A stretch of 64,000 bases of DNA from Akkermansia muciniphila (lineage in GTDB: Bacteria > Verrucomicrobiota > Verrucomicrobiia > Opitutales > UBA953): positions 62,001 through 126,000 of the forward strand of contig CALQLO010000004.1 in the NCBI GenBank assembly GCA_943331445.1, given 5' to 3'. The translations under genes and the position numbers were made by a program. The notes beneath the pieces were generated by a model that was given only the letters and a program-made list of their open reading frames with translations, did no database searches and was not told where the DNA came from. Numbering within the stretch: position 1 is the first letter of the stretch; each line of letters opens with the position of its first letter. Below, in pieces: positions 1 to 8,263 of this stretch.

Positions 1-2
1 TC

Positions 3-203
3 GGTCGTTACAACTCGGACGTCATCATCTCCGTCCGCGATAACGCGACCATCACACGCAATAAGGAAGCTGTCTTGGCTCAATCTTACGCCCAATCCAA
101 GCGGGCCATGGGCACCTCGGACAGCACGCTCTCCCGCGAGATCAAAGCCCGGAGCCGCGAGCTGCTCGCCGAGCTGATTGAAGGCATGAAGCGAATCAAG
201 TAA
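3..203 (+). CDS. C-terminal fragment of an unrecognised protein
   Basis: The window opens inside an open frame that ends at a TAA at 201-203, so only the last 66 residues are visible. The fragment starts with a short hydrophobic strand-like part (SDVIISVRDNATI) and continues as a charged, probably helical tail rich in Ser, Arg, Lys and Glu, ending in MKRIK. I see no catalytic or binding motif and do not recognise a family. It lies 9 bp upstream of the HPP-family gene on the same strand, so the two may be cotranscribed. The frame is supported by its continuity to the window edge and by this tight spacing. Confidence 0.6.
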   Translation, partial: GRYNSDVIISVRDNATITRNKEAVLAQSYAQSKRAMGTSDSTLSREIKARSRELLAELIEGMKRIK

Positions 204-212
204 GCGGACCGC

Positions 213-728
213 ATGAATCTGCTCCGAAAGATGCGGGGCGACGGCGCCGAGTTGCCACCCCGCTCACCTTGGGCGGCGATTCTGGCCACGGCCTTGGTGG
301 CCACGTTGATCGTAGCGGCGTTCGCGCTACTCACGCAAAGGCTGGATATCATCCTGCTCTTGGGGACCTTTGCCGCCAGTTCGCTGATTGTCTTCGCCTA
401 CCCCGACTCGCCTTTCGCCCAACCGCGCAACGTCATCGTAGGGCATCTCATCGGTGTGCTGGCTGGGCTGGTTTTAATTAAATGCTGCGGGACCATCTGG
501 TGGTCCCAGGCCCTGGCCGTCGGAGTGACCATTGGCACGATGAAGATCACGCGTACGGTGCACCCGCCCGCGTGCTCTAATCCGCTCATCATTTTCTCCC
601 TCAAAAGCAGCCCAGGCTGGTCCTTCCTCCTCTTCCCCACCCTCACTGGGGCTATCGTCATCGTCCTGATCGCGCTCGTTTATCATAACTTGCGCCGAGA
701 GGCCCGCTGGCCCAAATATTGGTATTGA
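213..728 (+). CDS. HPP family integral membrane protein
   Basis: This is a 171-residue membrane protein of the HPP family. Two family motifs are visible: FAQPRNV at residues 68-74 and HPPACSNP at 117-124, the second giving the family its name. About five hydrophobic segments can be drawn, near residues 20-41, 45-63, 76-90, 95-110 and 136-157. The length fits a stand-alone HPP domain without the C-terminal CBS domains some members carry. Some HPP proteins are reported to carry nitrite across plastid or cyanobacterial membranes, but the substrate here cannot be read from the sequence. The ATG start lies 9 bp after the preceding gene, and RidA follows 4 bp downstream, suggesting one transcript. 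Confidence 0.85.
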   Translation: MNLLRKMRGDGAELPPRSPWAAILATALVATLIVAAFALLTQRLDIILLLGTFAASSLIVFAYPDSPFAQPRNVIVGHLIGVLAGLVLIKCCGTIWWSQALAVGVTIGTMKITRTVHPPACSNPLIIFSLKSSPGWSFLLFPTLTGAIVIVLIALVYHNLRREARWPKYWY

Positions 729-732
729 ACTT

Positions 733-1197
733 ATGTCCTCCGTCGAAGCCCGCCTCTCTGAACTCGGCCTCACCCTGCCGACCCCTCCTGCCGCCGCGGG
801 TGCCTACGTCCCCGCCGTCCGGACGGGCAACCTGCTCTACCTCGCGGGCACCTTGCCGATGAAAGATGGCAAGGTGGCTTCGCTCGGCAAAGTTGGCCGC
901 GACGTCGACCTCGCGCAGGCCGCCGAGGCGGCCAAACTTTGCACGCTCAACGCACTCGCCAATGCGAAGGCCGCCCTGGGCTCGCTCGACCGCGTGGTGC
1001 GCGTGGTAATGGTCAACGGCTTCGTCAACGGCATCGACGGCTTTAGTGATAGTCCCAAAGTCCTGAATGGTGCCTCGGAGTTCCTGTTGCAGGTCTTCGG
1101 CGAAGCCGGCAAACACGCCCGCGCCGCCGTCTCCGTCAACGGACTCCCACTAGGCGTCTCCGTCGAAGTCCAGATGGTCCTCGAGATTCGCGACTAA
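733..1197 (+). CDS. RidA/YjgF family enamine/imine deaminase-like protein
   Basis: A 154-residue protein of the RidA (YjgF/YER057c/UK114) family. These small trimeric cytosolic proteins hydrolyse reactive 2-aminoacrylate-type enamines and imines released by PLP enzymes. The C-terminal signature is present: R130 (HARAAVSVNGLP) matches the catalytic arginine of canonical RidA, followed by the Val-Ser-Val-Glu strand. At 154 residues it is longer than the usual ~128 because of an N-terminal extension (residues 1-25), typical of a RidA subfamily often annotated only as RidA family protein, so activity on 2-aminoacrylate is not certain. It starts 4 bp after the HPP gene and converges on the TonB-like gene, whose stop is 6 bp away. 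Confidence 0.9.
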   Translation: MSSVEARLSELGLTLPTPPAAAGAYVPAVRTGNLLYLAGTLPMKDGKVASLGKVGRDVDLAQAAEAAKLCTLNALANAKAALGSLDRVVRVVMVNGFVNGIDGFSDSPKVLNGASEFLLQVFGEAGKHARAAVSVNGLPLGVSVEVQMVLEIRD

Positions 1198-1203
1198 CCG
1201 GAT

Positions 1204-2013
1204 TCAGCCGTCGGATAGCTTAACCTTGGCGAAGTCGATTTTGAGCGACTTACCTGAAGGCGGCTTACCGCAATTACCGATCTGAGCGCAGGCGCGCTGG
1301 ACCAATTCAGCCATGTGCGCGTCCTTGGGACGCGTGACCCATCCGGCAAAAGAAACCCCGCCGGACACGTCGATGGCCAACGTCACCCCGCAGCTTCCGG
1401 GCGTAGCGATGAGACCGCCATCCGCCTCGACGATTTCCCGCCACGCCGAACGGAAACGTGCCAGCACTTCTCCTAGGTACGCCTGCATTTCGGAGGTAGA
1501 ACCCCCTTCGCCACCATTATCGCCGGTGCCAAAATCACGCCCCTGACGGACGGCCACGCCCCCAATACTGCCAGCCTTACCGGAGCCGGCCTTGCCGCCT
1601 TTGTTGGCACTTAGGAAATCGTTCAGGGAGGTCTTACCGGGCGCGGCACTCGCCCCGGCTTTAGGATTCGCCTTACTCATCGTCTTCGCGGCGGCGGAGT
1701 TTGCCGCGGCCTGCTCAGCCTTCTCGGCCTTCTCGCGTTCGCGCTCAATTTTTTCGAAATCGAGTTTCTTGATGTGCACCAGAGGCACGCTGGTCTTGGA
1801 GCCCGCCTCATGCCCTTTGGCGACACCTGGTGCCTTATCGATCTGACCAGGTCGCTTGCCCGGGGCACCTAATTCGACAGTTAAAAACGGGTCATGGGCC
1901 TCAACCGAAGGGCCCGTCTGGCGGGAAGCATACCAGGAGAAGCCCACGATGGCGCAAACAATGCCGGCGTGCACCGCAAGTGAACCGAGGAAACCTTTGC
2001 CTTCGCCTGCCAT
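1204..2013 (-). CDS. TonB/TolA-like energy transducer
   Basis: A 269-residue protein with one N-terminal membrane segment (about residues 9-28), a long charged periplasmic linker and a small C-terminal domain from about 178. The linker has an E/K/A-rich stretch near residues 83-110 that could be helical as in TolA, then a Gly/Lys/Ser-rich part. It is the last gene of an ExbB-ExbD-TonB set; its start lies 4 bp after exbD. In this family the protein couples the proton-driven ExbB/ExbD motor to outer-membrane receptors or to envelope constriction. The C-terminal domain lacks an obvious YP-box TonB motif and contains three cysteines, so whether it acts as TonB or TolA is undecided; no TolB or Pal gene is visible nearby. 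Confidence 0.75.
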   Translation of the reverse strand: MAGEGKGFLGSLAVHAGIVCAIVGFSWYASRQTGPSVEAHDPFLTVELGAPGKRPGQIDKAPGVAKGHEAGSKTSVPLVHIKKLDFEKIEREREKAEKAEQAAANSAAAKTMSKANPKAGASAAPGKTSLNDFLSANKGGKAGSGKAGSIGGVAVRQGRDFGTGDNGGEGGSTSEMQAYLGEVLARFRSAWREIVEADGGLIATPGSCGVTLAIDVSGGVSFAGWVTRPKDAHMAELVQRACAQIGNCGKPPSGKSLKIDFAKVKLSDG

Positions 2014-2017
2014 GATT

Positions 2018-2443
2018 TCAGCGGATCTCCGTGTCGAGGCCGACTTTGGTCAGCCCCTTTGCTTTCGCCGTGGACATCACGTCAATCACTTTCTGGTAAG
2101 TCAAAGTAGAGTCGGCCCGGATACGCACCACCGGCTGATCGGCTTCCGGGAGATTCGCGATGGTGGCAAACTCGCCCTCGAGCTGAGCCAACGTCACGGC
2201 GCGGTTGCCCAGGGTATAGGTTCCGTCTCGGGCGATACTGACGAAGCGATATTGCACCTTGGTGTCGGGGCTCTTCCCCGCCCCCTTCTCCGCTCGGGGA
2301 AGATTCACGGCCGTCGTCTGCTCGAGCACCGGCGTGGCGATCATAAAAATAATCAGCAACACGAAGCAGAGATCGAGCATCGGCGTGACGTTCAACTCAC
2401 TAATCACGTGCAGCCGATTAGGCCTGGAAAAAGAACGGGCCAT
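2018..2443 (-). CDS. exbD: ExbD/TolR family proton-channel subunit
   Basis: A 141-residue inner-membrane protein with a short cytoplasmic N-terminus, one membrane helix (about 20-40) and a periplasmic domain. The helix carries the family's essential aspartate, D24, in the motif NVTPMLDLCFVLL. The C-terminal part has the usual ExbD ending (the VRIRADSTLTYQKVIDVM segment). It works with ExbB/TolQ as the proton-motive-force-driven motor feeding the TonB-like protein encoded next. It sits 6 bp downstream of exbB and 4 bp upstream of the tonB-like gene, so the three are one operon. ExbD and TolR cannot be separated by sequence here. Confidence 0.92.
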   Translation of the reverse strand: MARSFSRPNRLHVISELNVTPMLDLCFVLLIIFMIATPVLEQTTAVNLPRAEKGAGKSPDTKVQYRFVSIARDGTYTLGNRAVTLAQLEGEFATIANLPEADQPVVRIRADSTLTYQKVIDVMSTAKAKGLTKVGLDTEIR

Positions 2444-2449
2444 GGTGTC

Positions 2450-3301
2450 TTACTGGGCGTCTTCCCAACCGGGTAAGGAAACCGGCGGAAGCACGGCGGC
2501 CTCCGCGGGTGCCGCAGTCACCAGCGGCGCAATCGTAGCGGCGGGAGCGGATGCGGCGCGCAAGAGGCGCTCGCGTTCCTGCGCGGCTTCGAAGTTACGG
2601 CGAGCCTCGCCTTCGAGTTCGAGCTCCACGCGGTCGGCCAGCGAGCTCGCATAGTTTTCGAGCTCGGTCGTCATGATCTTTACCTGCGTGAGAAGATAAT
2701 TGTAGCCGAAGGTGGCGGGAATCGCAACCAACAGTCCGAGCGTCGTGGTGACCAGTGCGCCGCAGACCCCCGGGGCGAGCTGCGCGATGCTGGCTTTCTC
2801 AGTCAACGCACCGAAAGTCACCATCACACCCCAGACCGTGCCGAGCAGTCCGAGAAACGGACCACCGGAAACCAGCGAGCTGAGAATGACCATCTTCTCT
2901 TCATACTTCACCATCGTGCGCGCAATGCCACGCTGGATGGCATTCTCGACGTGTCCCATGCAGAGCGTGACGTCGGATGGCTTTACCATGCGACCCTTAT
3001 GGCGCTGCACGGCGGAGACGGCTTCTGCCACAAGGAATTCATACGGGCCGAGATTCGATCCGCGCGGAAAGTTGAGGGCGACCACCGACGGCTCATCGCG
3101 CAGTCGACGTTCGAAAGCATGGTTGCGACGGCGCAGTTCATTGACGTCGGTCCACTTCTGAATCATCGCACCCCAACCGATGAAAGAACAGATGAGCAAC
3201 ACACCGGCGACGGCGAGACCGGCGGTGTCCATCTGCTTGAAGTACCAAAGCGCACCCTTTTCGGTGTCGGCCAGTATCAGCATGAGAACAGGAGAAAGCA
3301 T
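2450..3301 (-). CDS. exbB: ExbB/TolQ/MotA family motor subunit
   Basis: A 283-residue polytopic protein when read from the ATG at 3301; an upstream TTG at 3316 would add five residues but has no support. The MotA/TolQ/ExbB signature is clear: GGPFLGLLGTVWGVM at about 146-160 and APGVCGALVTTTLGLL at about 176-191, forming the second and third membrane helices, with a first helix at about 27-48. A charged cytoplasmic loop separates helices 1 and 2. With ExbD it forms the proton channel energising the TonB-like protein. It is the first gene of the minus-strand cluster and is transcribed divergently from the McsA-like gene, with 84 bp between starts. Confidence 0.92.
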   Translation of the reverse strand: MLSPVLMLILADTEKGALWYFKQMDTAGLAVAGVLLICSFIGWGAMIQKWTDVNELRRRNHAFERRLRDEPSVVALNFPRGSNLGPYEFLVAEAVSAVQRHKGRMVKPSDVTLCMGHVENAIQRGIARTMVKYEEKMVILSSLVSGGPFLGLLGTVWGVMVTFGALTEKASIAQLAPGVCGALVTTTLGLLVAIPATFGYNYLLTQVKIMTTELENYASSLADRVELELEGEARRNFEAAQERERLLRAASAPAATIAPLVTAAPAEAAVLPPVSLPGWEDAQ

Positions 3302-3385
3302 CGGTTTCCTAGGCAATCCGCCTGCGGGTCGGCTTCAACCTGAAAAGGTTCTCGGTCGCACTTGAATCCCGGACGGTTCGCGTGC

Positions 3386-3895
3386 ATGTTCAGAGGAATG
3401 ATTCTCCGCCCGGCATCATGCCAAGGCTGCACTCAGGCCGCCAAGGTCTTCCTTACCCTCGTCTCGGGAGGCAAGGCGGAGACCTACGCCTGCTGCGAAG
3501 GATGCCCCACATTGGAAGCCGGCCCCAATGAAGGGTGCTTCCTGCCCTCCCTCGCCTTGGGGCTTAAATTATCTATTCCAGTCCCCCTCGGCCGGGGCAA
3601 ATGCCCGACGTGCGGCTTCCGTTGGGCCGATTTTGAGCGGGTCCACCGCATGGGATGCCCCGCGTGCTACGAAGCCCATGCCCAGCAGGCCATGGCTACC
3701 ATCGCCCGTATCCAGCCCGGACTGGCCCACCAGGGCCGCCGCCCCTTTGACGCCGAGGCTGACTGCGTCGTTCGCCTGACCAAGGCCAAGGCCGCCCTCA
3801 AGGCTGCCCTCAAGGAAGAAGACTACGAAGCGGCCGCTGTCTTGCGCGACCAGATCGCCGACCTTGAAACTGGGCGGCTAGAAGGCCAGAAGTAA
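3386..3895 (+). CDS. McsA-like zinc-finger protein with UVR motif
   Basis: A 169-residue protein with four Cys-x2-Cys pairs (SCQGC, CCEGC, CPTCGF, CPACYE) in the first two thirds, expected to bind zinc. A C-terminal UvrB/UvrC-type helical hairpin follows (KAKAALKAALKEEDYEAAAV then LRDQIADLE). This is the layout of McsA, the activator of the McsB arginine kinase in Firmicutes, but no mcsB, ctsR or clpC is in the window. The start is uncertain: ATG at 3386 is used; ATG 3398 would place the first zinc pair right at the N-terminus, and an open TTG exists at 3362. It is followed 5 bp later by surE. A stress or redox role is inference. Confidence 0.75.
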   Translation: MFRGMILRPASCQGCTQAAKVFLTLVSGGKAETYACCEGCPTLEAGPNEGCFLPSLALGLKLSIPVPLGRGKCPTCGFRWADFERVHRMGCPACYEAHAQQAMATIARIQPGLAHQGRRPFDAEADCVVRLTKAKAALKAALKEEDYEAAAVLRDQIADLETGRLEGQK

Positions 3896-3900
3896 GGCGG

Positions 3901-4668
3901 ATGAAGCCCGTCGCCCTCTTGACCAACGATGACGGCATCAATGCCGCCTTCCTCCATGCGCTCGTGGCCGCCTGCGTGGCCGAAGGCTTCGACGTCGTCG
4001 TCGCCGCCCCCTCGGGCGAACGCAGCTGGATCGGTCGAGCCTTCAGCCGCCACCGCGAAGTCACCCTCGCCGAATACCCCGGCCTTGGCACCCAGGCCTG
4101 GTCCATCGACGGCACCCCTTCGGACTGCGTCAACATCGCCCTCGGTCACCTGCTACCTGCCAAGCCCGACGTGGTCATCTCCGGGCTCAACATCGGCTTT
4201 AACGCCACGATGCCGCTTTGCTTGAGCTCAGGCACCCTAGCGGGCGCCACCGAAGGTACGGCCTGGGGTCTGCCATCCGTGGCTTGTTCAATGGACCTCG
4301 ACCAATCGATTTTTGAACGCGTCCACCGGACCTCTGCCGTCTGCCCGCCTGAGTTACAACCGCACCTAGAGGCCGCCTGCCGGCACGCCGCCCGCTTCGC
4401 CAAGGGGCTTGTCGGCCAAGCCGTTCAGGGGCTGCAAGTCCACAGCCTCAACTATCCGTCCACCATCATAGAGGGCACCGCCATGGAACGGTCCGTGCCG
4501 GCACTCGTCCGGCATGGCTCCCTATTCCGACGCTCCGCGACTGGCTTTAATTTCGCTTGGAACGACGGGGTGAACTTCAGTACCGACCAACAAACAGACC
4601 TCGCCGTTTTAGAGCGAGGCCTGATCAGTCATACCGTCTTCGACTTCAGCCGCACCGCATCGCCCTGA
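3901..4668 (+). CDS. surE: 5'/3'-nucleotidase SurE
   Basis: A 255-residue member of the SurE survival-protein family, a metal-dependent phosphatase acting on nucleoside 5'- and 3'-monophosphates and short polyphosphates in the cytosol. The active site is visible: the metal-binding pair D10-D11 in LLTNDDGI, S43 in GERSWIG, N97 in SGLNIGFN, and the glycine-rich SSGTLAGATEG loop at 109-119. Length matches the family (about 250). Start and stop are well defined, with the ATG 5 bp after the McsA-like gene. In many Gram-negative bacteria surE lies beside pcm and nlpD; here it does not. The family assignment is secure, the cellular substrate is not. Confidence 0.95.
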   Translation: MKPVALLTNDDGINAAFLHALVAACVAEGFDVVVAAPSGERSWIGRAFSRHREVTLAEYPGLGTQAWSIDGTPSDCVNIALGHLLPAKPDVVISGLNIGFNATMPLCLSSGTLAGATEGTAWGLPSVACSMDLDQSIFERVHRTSAVCPPELQPHLEAACRHAARFAKGLVGQAVQGLQVHSLNYPSTIIEGTAMERSVPALVRHGSLFRRSATGFNFAWNDGVNFSTDQQTDLAVLERGLISHTVFDFSRTASP

Positions 4669-4673
4669 GGCGC

Positions 4674-5285
4674 TCAGTGGGCGTGGCCGTCTTCGTCTTC
4701 ACCGCGTCCTTCGCCCGAGAGCATGACCGGCAGGAGCAAGACGAGCCCAGCATAGAAAACTGGCGCCCAAGCCCTACGGAGGTCGTGGGCAGCTAGGAAA
4801 GGATAGAAGGCCACATATGCTGCGAGGAGCACGCAACCGAGGTGGTTGCTGAAAAGCCAGAGTCCTAGCAGATGGGCATCGTTCGCGCGGCGCTGGACAT
4901 AGACACCCAAGAAGCCTGCGAAGAACAAAGCGGAAAGAATCAGCAGGAAGACCGCAAACGGAGCCCAGCCGGAGACCGCATGGTGGTGAATCTCTTCACC
5001 TTGCTTCTTTACCTCTTCCTCGGCGGTTTTCTCGGCCTGCTCGATAGCGAGTTTGGCATCAAAAGCCTTACCCTTGGCGGCCGTCTTGGCCTTGGCCAGG
5101 GCCTTCTCGATCAGACCGGCCTTCACTTCGGTTTCCTTTTGGTGGGCCTCCGACTCCGGGAGCGTATGGCTCATGTATCTATACGAGGCCGCCGACAATC
5201 CGTAGAAGATAGCGGCCAAAATAACTGCATTAATAGCCAGGCCGAGGCGGCCGAGGGGCTTGGTAAGGTCCAGCGAGAAGCTCAT
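4674..5285 (-). CDS. Four-helix membrane protein with a coiled coil and His-rich tail, unknown function
   Basis: A 203-residue protein that I do not recognise. From the ATG at 5285 it shows a first membrane helix at about 13-34, a 55-residue Lys/Glu/Ala-rich stretch (about 45-100) that looks like an extended helix or coiled coil, then three more hydrophobic segments (about 108-130, 140-160, 170-190), and an acidic His-containing tail ending GEDEDGHAH. A longer open frame reaches 5444 but would overlap the HAD gene that starts at 5374 on the other strand, so the shorter form is preferred. The gene stands alone, convergent with surE (5 bp apart). An envelope-spanning or metal-related role is possible but not shown. 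Confidence 0.7.
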   Translation of the reverse strand: MSFSLDLTKPLGRLGLAINAVILAAIFYGLSAASYRYMSHTLPESEAHQKETEVKAGLIEKALAKAKTAAKGKAFDAKLAIEQAEKTAEEEVKKQGEEIHHHAVSGWAPFAVFLLILSALFFAGFLGVYVQRRANDAHLLGLWLFSNHLGCVLLAAYVAFYPFLAAHDLRRAWAPVFYAGLVLLLPVMLSGEGRGEDEDGHAH

Positions 5286-5373
5286 GGTGCGAAGTCGCAA
5301 CCTAGGACAGCCCACCTTTCCTTCAATTCCAAACTTGGAAACCCGCCCCCTCCCCGCCTGATTACAAGCCGAC

Positions 5374-6033
5374 ATGGCCCAATCCCTCCCAGAAACCGTA
5401 CTGTTCGACCTCGATGGCACGCTCGTCGATAACTTCGAGGCCATCCACCGCTGCTATGACGATGTGATGAGCATGATGGGGCTACCCAGCGTCACCTTGG
5501 AGCAGATTCGCCGGGCAGTCGGCGGCTCAGTCAACGTCACGGTCGTCAAACTCGCCGGGGAAGCCAACGCCCCCACCGCCACCCGACTCTTTCGCGAGCA
5601 CTTCCCTTCCGTGATGTACCATGGCCTCCGCGTCTACCCGGGGTGCAAAGAGATTCTCGTCAACCTGCGCGCCCAAGGCGTCAAGGTCGCCGTCTACACG
5701 AACAAGGATGACGCCAACTCAAAGAAGCTCCTAGAGTACCTCGAACTCGATGGCCTGCTCGACGGCATCTATGGCACGAACGTCCACCCCTGGCGCAAGC
5801 CCCAGCTGGAGTTCACCCACTTCGTCCTATCCTCGATGAAGGCCGACCCGGCGCGTACGGTCATGGTCGGCGATTCGCCGTTCGACATCGCCACTGCCCG
5901 CAACGGCAAACTCTCCGCCATCCATTGTGTGACCACCGGCAGCCATACCGCCGAGGAGCTGGCACCGTACGCGCCCGACACCGTCCACGCGGGTCTTGCC
6001 GAACTGGCCCGCGACGCCTTCCGGTTGGGCTGA
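5374..6033 (+). CDS. HAD-family phosphatase, phosphoglycolate-phosphatase-like
   Basis: A 219-residue haloacid-dehalogenase hydrolase with all four motifs: the nucleophile and general acid D12/D14 in FDLDGTLVD, T109 in VAVYTN, K142 in WRKPQ, and the metal-binding acids in GDSPFD (166-171). The helical cap between motif I and II is the C1 type of the Gph/PGP subgroup, so the likely reaction is dephosphorylation of a small phosphorylated metabolite such as 2-phosphoglycolate. HAD substrate specificity cannot be settled from sequence. It is divergent from the membrane-protein gene, with 88 bp between starts, and is followed by recD2 43 bp downstream on the same strand. Confidence 0.88.
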   Translation: MAQSLPETVLFDLDGTLVDNFEAIHRCYDDVMSMMGLPSVTLEQIRRAVGGSVNVTVVKLAGEANAPTATRLFREHFPSVMYHGLRVYPGCKEILVNLRAQGVKVAVYTNKDDANSKKLLEYLELDGLLDGIYGTNVHPWRKPQLEFTHFVLSSMKADPARTVMVGDSPFDIATARNGKLSAIHCVTTGSHTAEELAPYAPDTVHAGLAELARDAFRLG

Positions 6034-6076
6034 TTTTGTTTTCGCCCCGGCCGAGGCGGGGTGATTGGCTCACCGC

Positions 6077-8263
6077 ATGTCGCCGCCCCGGGAACAACCG
6101 CGCGGACCCGAAACCACTCTTTCGGGCGTGGTCGAGCGCATCCTGTGGCTCGACGAGGAAACCCATTTCACCATCGCGGAGCTCGCCCCCGAAGCGGGCG
6201 ACAAAGTCATCATCCTCGGCAACATGACCGGCTTGCAGTGCGGAGAGACCGTCGATGTCAGCGGCCACTGGGAACAACACCACGCCCACGGCCCGCAATT
6301 ACGCGTCCGCACTTTCAGTTCGCGCCTGCCCTCCTCGGTGCACGGCATCCGCAAATACCTAGGGAGCGGGCTCATTAAAGGTATCGGCAAAACCTACGCT
6401 GATAAAATTGTCGCTAAGTTCGGCGTCCGCACCTTCGACATCATCTCCAACCAATCGGGCCGCCTACGCGAAGTCGAAGGCATCGGCCCGGGGCGGGCGA
6501 AGTCCATCAAGGCTGCGTGGGAAGACCAGAAAGCTCTCCGCGAGGTGATGGTCTTTCTACAGACCTACGGGGTCACCAACGCCCTCTGCGTGCGCATCGT
6601 CAAGGCCTACGGTCAAGATGCCAAGAAAGTGCTCACCACCGAACCCTACCGCGTTTGCCGTGAAGTGGAAGGCGTTGGCTTCAAGACCGCCGATAAGATT
6701 GCCCGCAACCTCGGCTTACCCACGGCTGGACCGCAGCGCGTCGACGCAGGCATTCTGCACACCCTGGAAGAACTCGAAGGCGAAGGGCATAGCGCCTTCC
6801 CAGACGAAGGCGTCCTGGAGAAAGCCACCGAGCTACTCGAGGTGGATCGAGCCATCGTCCAAGACCGCCTGCGCCGCCTGCAGGACGAGAATGCCCTCGG
6901 GGTGCTCGATACACGCGGCGTGCGCCTGCTACAACTTCGTCCGCAAGAGAATGCGGAAAAATCTATCGCGGCCTCCATCCGGCGGCTCATCGCCACGCCT
7001 TCAGGCTTACCCGCCATCGTCGCTGATAAAGCCGTGGAATGGGCGCAATCCCGGGCAGGTTTCGCTTTCTCCGAAGCCCAATCCGCCGGCGTGCTCATGG
7101 CGTTACAAAACAAGGTCTCCGTCCTAACCGGTGGCCCGGGCACCGGCAAAACGACTATCCTCAAGGCACTCTGCGATATCCTTTCGGCTAAACGAACCCG
7201 CATGGCACTGGGTGCCCCGACGGGTCGCGCGGCGAAGCGCATGACGGAGGCGACGCGCGTGCCGGCCTCGACGATTCACCGTCTATTGAAATTTGATCCT
7301 GCCGCCGGCGGTTTCACCGCCAATGCCGAGAACCCCTTGGCGGTGGATTTCGTAATCATCGATGAATCGAGCATGCTCGATACTAAGTTGGCAGCCGCCC
7401 TGCTGCGGGCCGTCCCCGGCACCGCCCACCTACTCCTCGTTGGCGATGTCAATCAGCTCCCGTCCGTCGGTGCCGGCAATGTCCTCGGCGACCTCATCGA
7501 GTCAGGTGCGGCGGCCGTCACGCGTCTCGATACGGTGTTTCGCCAAGGCGCCCGCAGCGGCATCGTCACCGTCGCCCATGGCATTCTTCACGCCGACACC
7601 AGTCCGCCGACCCCGGTTGAGGATCCGACTAAACTAGATTTCACCCAAGACATCCATTTCGTCCGCGTCGACGACCCGGAAGCCTGCGTGGCAATGGTCA
7701 CCAAACTCTGCTGTGACATCCTGCCGAAGGCGCTACGCTTCGATCCGCTGCGCGACATCCAGGTGCTCGCCCCGATGCATAAAGGGACCGGCGGCATCCA
7801 AGCCTTTAATCAAGCGCTCCAAGTTCGCCTCCGCGGGCCCGACGCGCGGCCCGGACGCATTCAGACTGGCGACAAGGTTATCCAGACGCGCAACAACTAC
7901 GATAAACTCGTGTTCAACGGCGACTTCGGCGTGGTGCTCGGCCAGAATGAAGAAGGCACCCTGCTCATTGATTTCGACGGCACCCGGATCGAGCTGGAAC
8001 GCGGTGAACAAGGCGATTTACACCTCGCCTACGCTGTCAGCATTCACAAATCCCAGGGCTCGGAATTTCCTGCGGTCGTGGTCCCCCTGCTCCGTCAGCA
8101 CAGCATCATGCTTGCACGCAACCTTGTCTATACCGCCGTAACACGTGGCCGCAAACAAGTCATCCTCGTCGGCGACCCGACTGCCTACGCGATGGCCGTG
8201 CGCAACGCTTCGGATTCACGTCGCATCACCGGCCTGCTCCCGCGCTTACGGACCGAAGCCTGA
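6077..8263 (+). CDS. recD2: RecD2-type ATP-dependent DNA helicase (SF1B)
   Basis: A 728-residue helicase of the RecD2/TraA family, moving 5'-3' on DNA and acting without RecBC. The N-terminal OB-like region is followed by helix-hairpin-helix repeats (GLIKGIGKTYADKI, then EVEGIGPGRAKSI and EVEGVGFKTADKI), which are diagnostic of RecD2. Walker A lies at about 352-359 (GGPGTGKTT), Walker B has the sequence IDESSMLD, and the C-terminal motif VSIHKSQGSEFP is the RecD helicase motif V/VI region. Length matches the family (about 700-740). ATG 6077 is chosen over a TTG at 6065. The neighbouring HAD gene ends 43 bp upstream; functional linkage is not evident. Confidence 0.95.
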   Translation: MSPPREQPRGPETTLSGVVERILWLDEETHFTIAELAPEAGDKVIILGNMTGLQCGETVDVSGHWEQHHAHGPQLRVRTFSSRLPSSVHGIRKYLGSGLIKGIGKTYADKIVAKFGVRTFDIISNQSGRLREVEGIGPGRAKSIKAAWEDQKALREVMVFLQTYGVTNALCVRIVKAYGQDAKKVLTTEPYRVCREVEGVGFKTADKIARNLGLPTAGPQRVDAGILHTLEELEGEGHSAFPDEGVLEKATELLEVDRAIVQDRLRRLQDENALGVLDTRGVRLLQLRPQENAEKSIAASIRRLIATPSGLPAIVADKAVEWAQSRAGFAFSEAQSAGVLMALQNKVSVLTGGPGTGKTTILKALCDILSAKRTRMALGAPTGRAAKRMTEATRVPASTIHRLLKFDPAAGGFTANAENPLAVDFVIIDESSMLDTKLAAALLRAVPGTAHLLLVGDVNQLPSVGAGNVLGDLIESGAAAVTRLDTVFRQGARSGIVTVAHGILHADTSPPTPVEDPTKLDFTQDIHFVRVDDPEACVAMVTKLCCDILPKALRFDPLRDIQVLAPMHKGTGGIQAFNQALQVRLRGPDARPGRIQTGDKVIQTRNNYDKLVFNGDFGVVLGQNEEGTLLIDFDGTRIELERGEQGDLHLAYAVSIHKSQGSEFPAVVVPLLRQHSIMLARNLVYTAVTRGRKQVILVGDPTAYAMAVRNASDSRRITGLLPRLRTEA

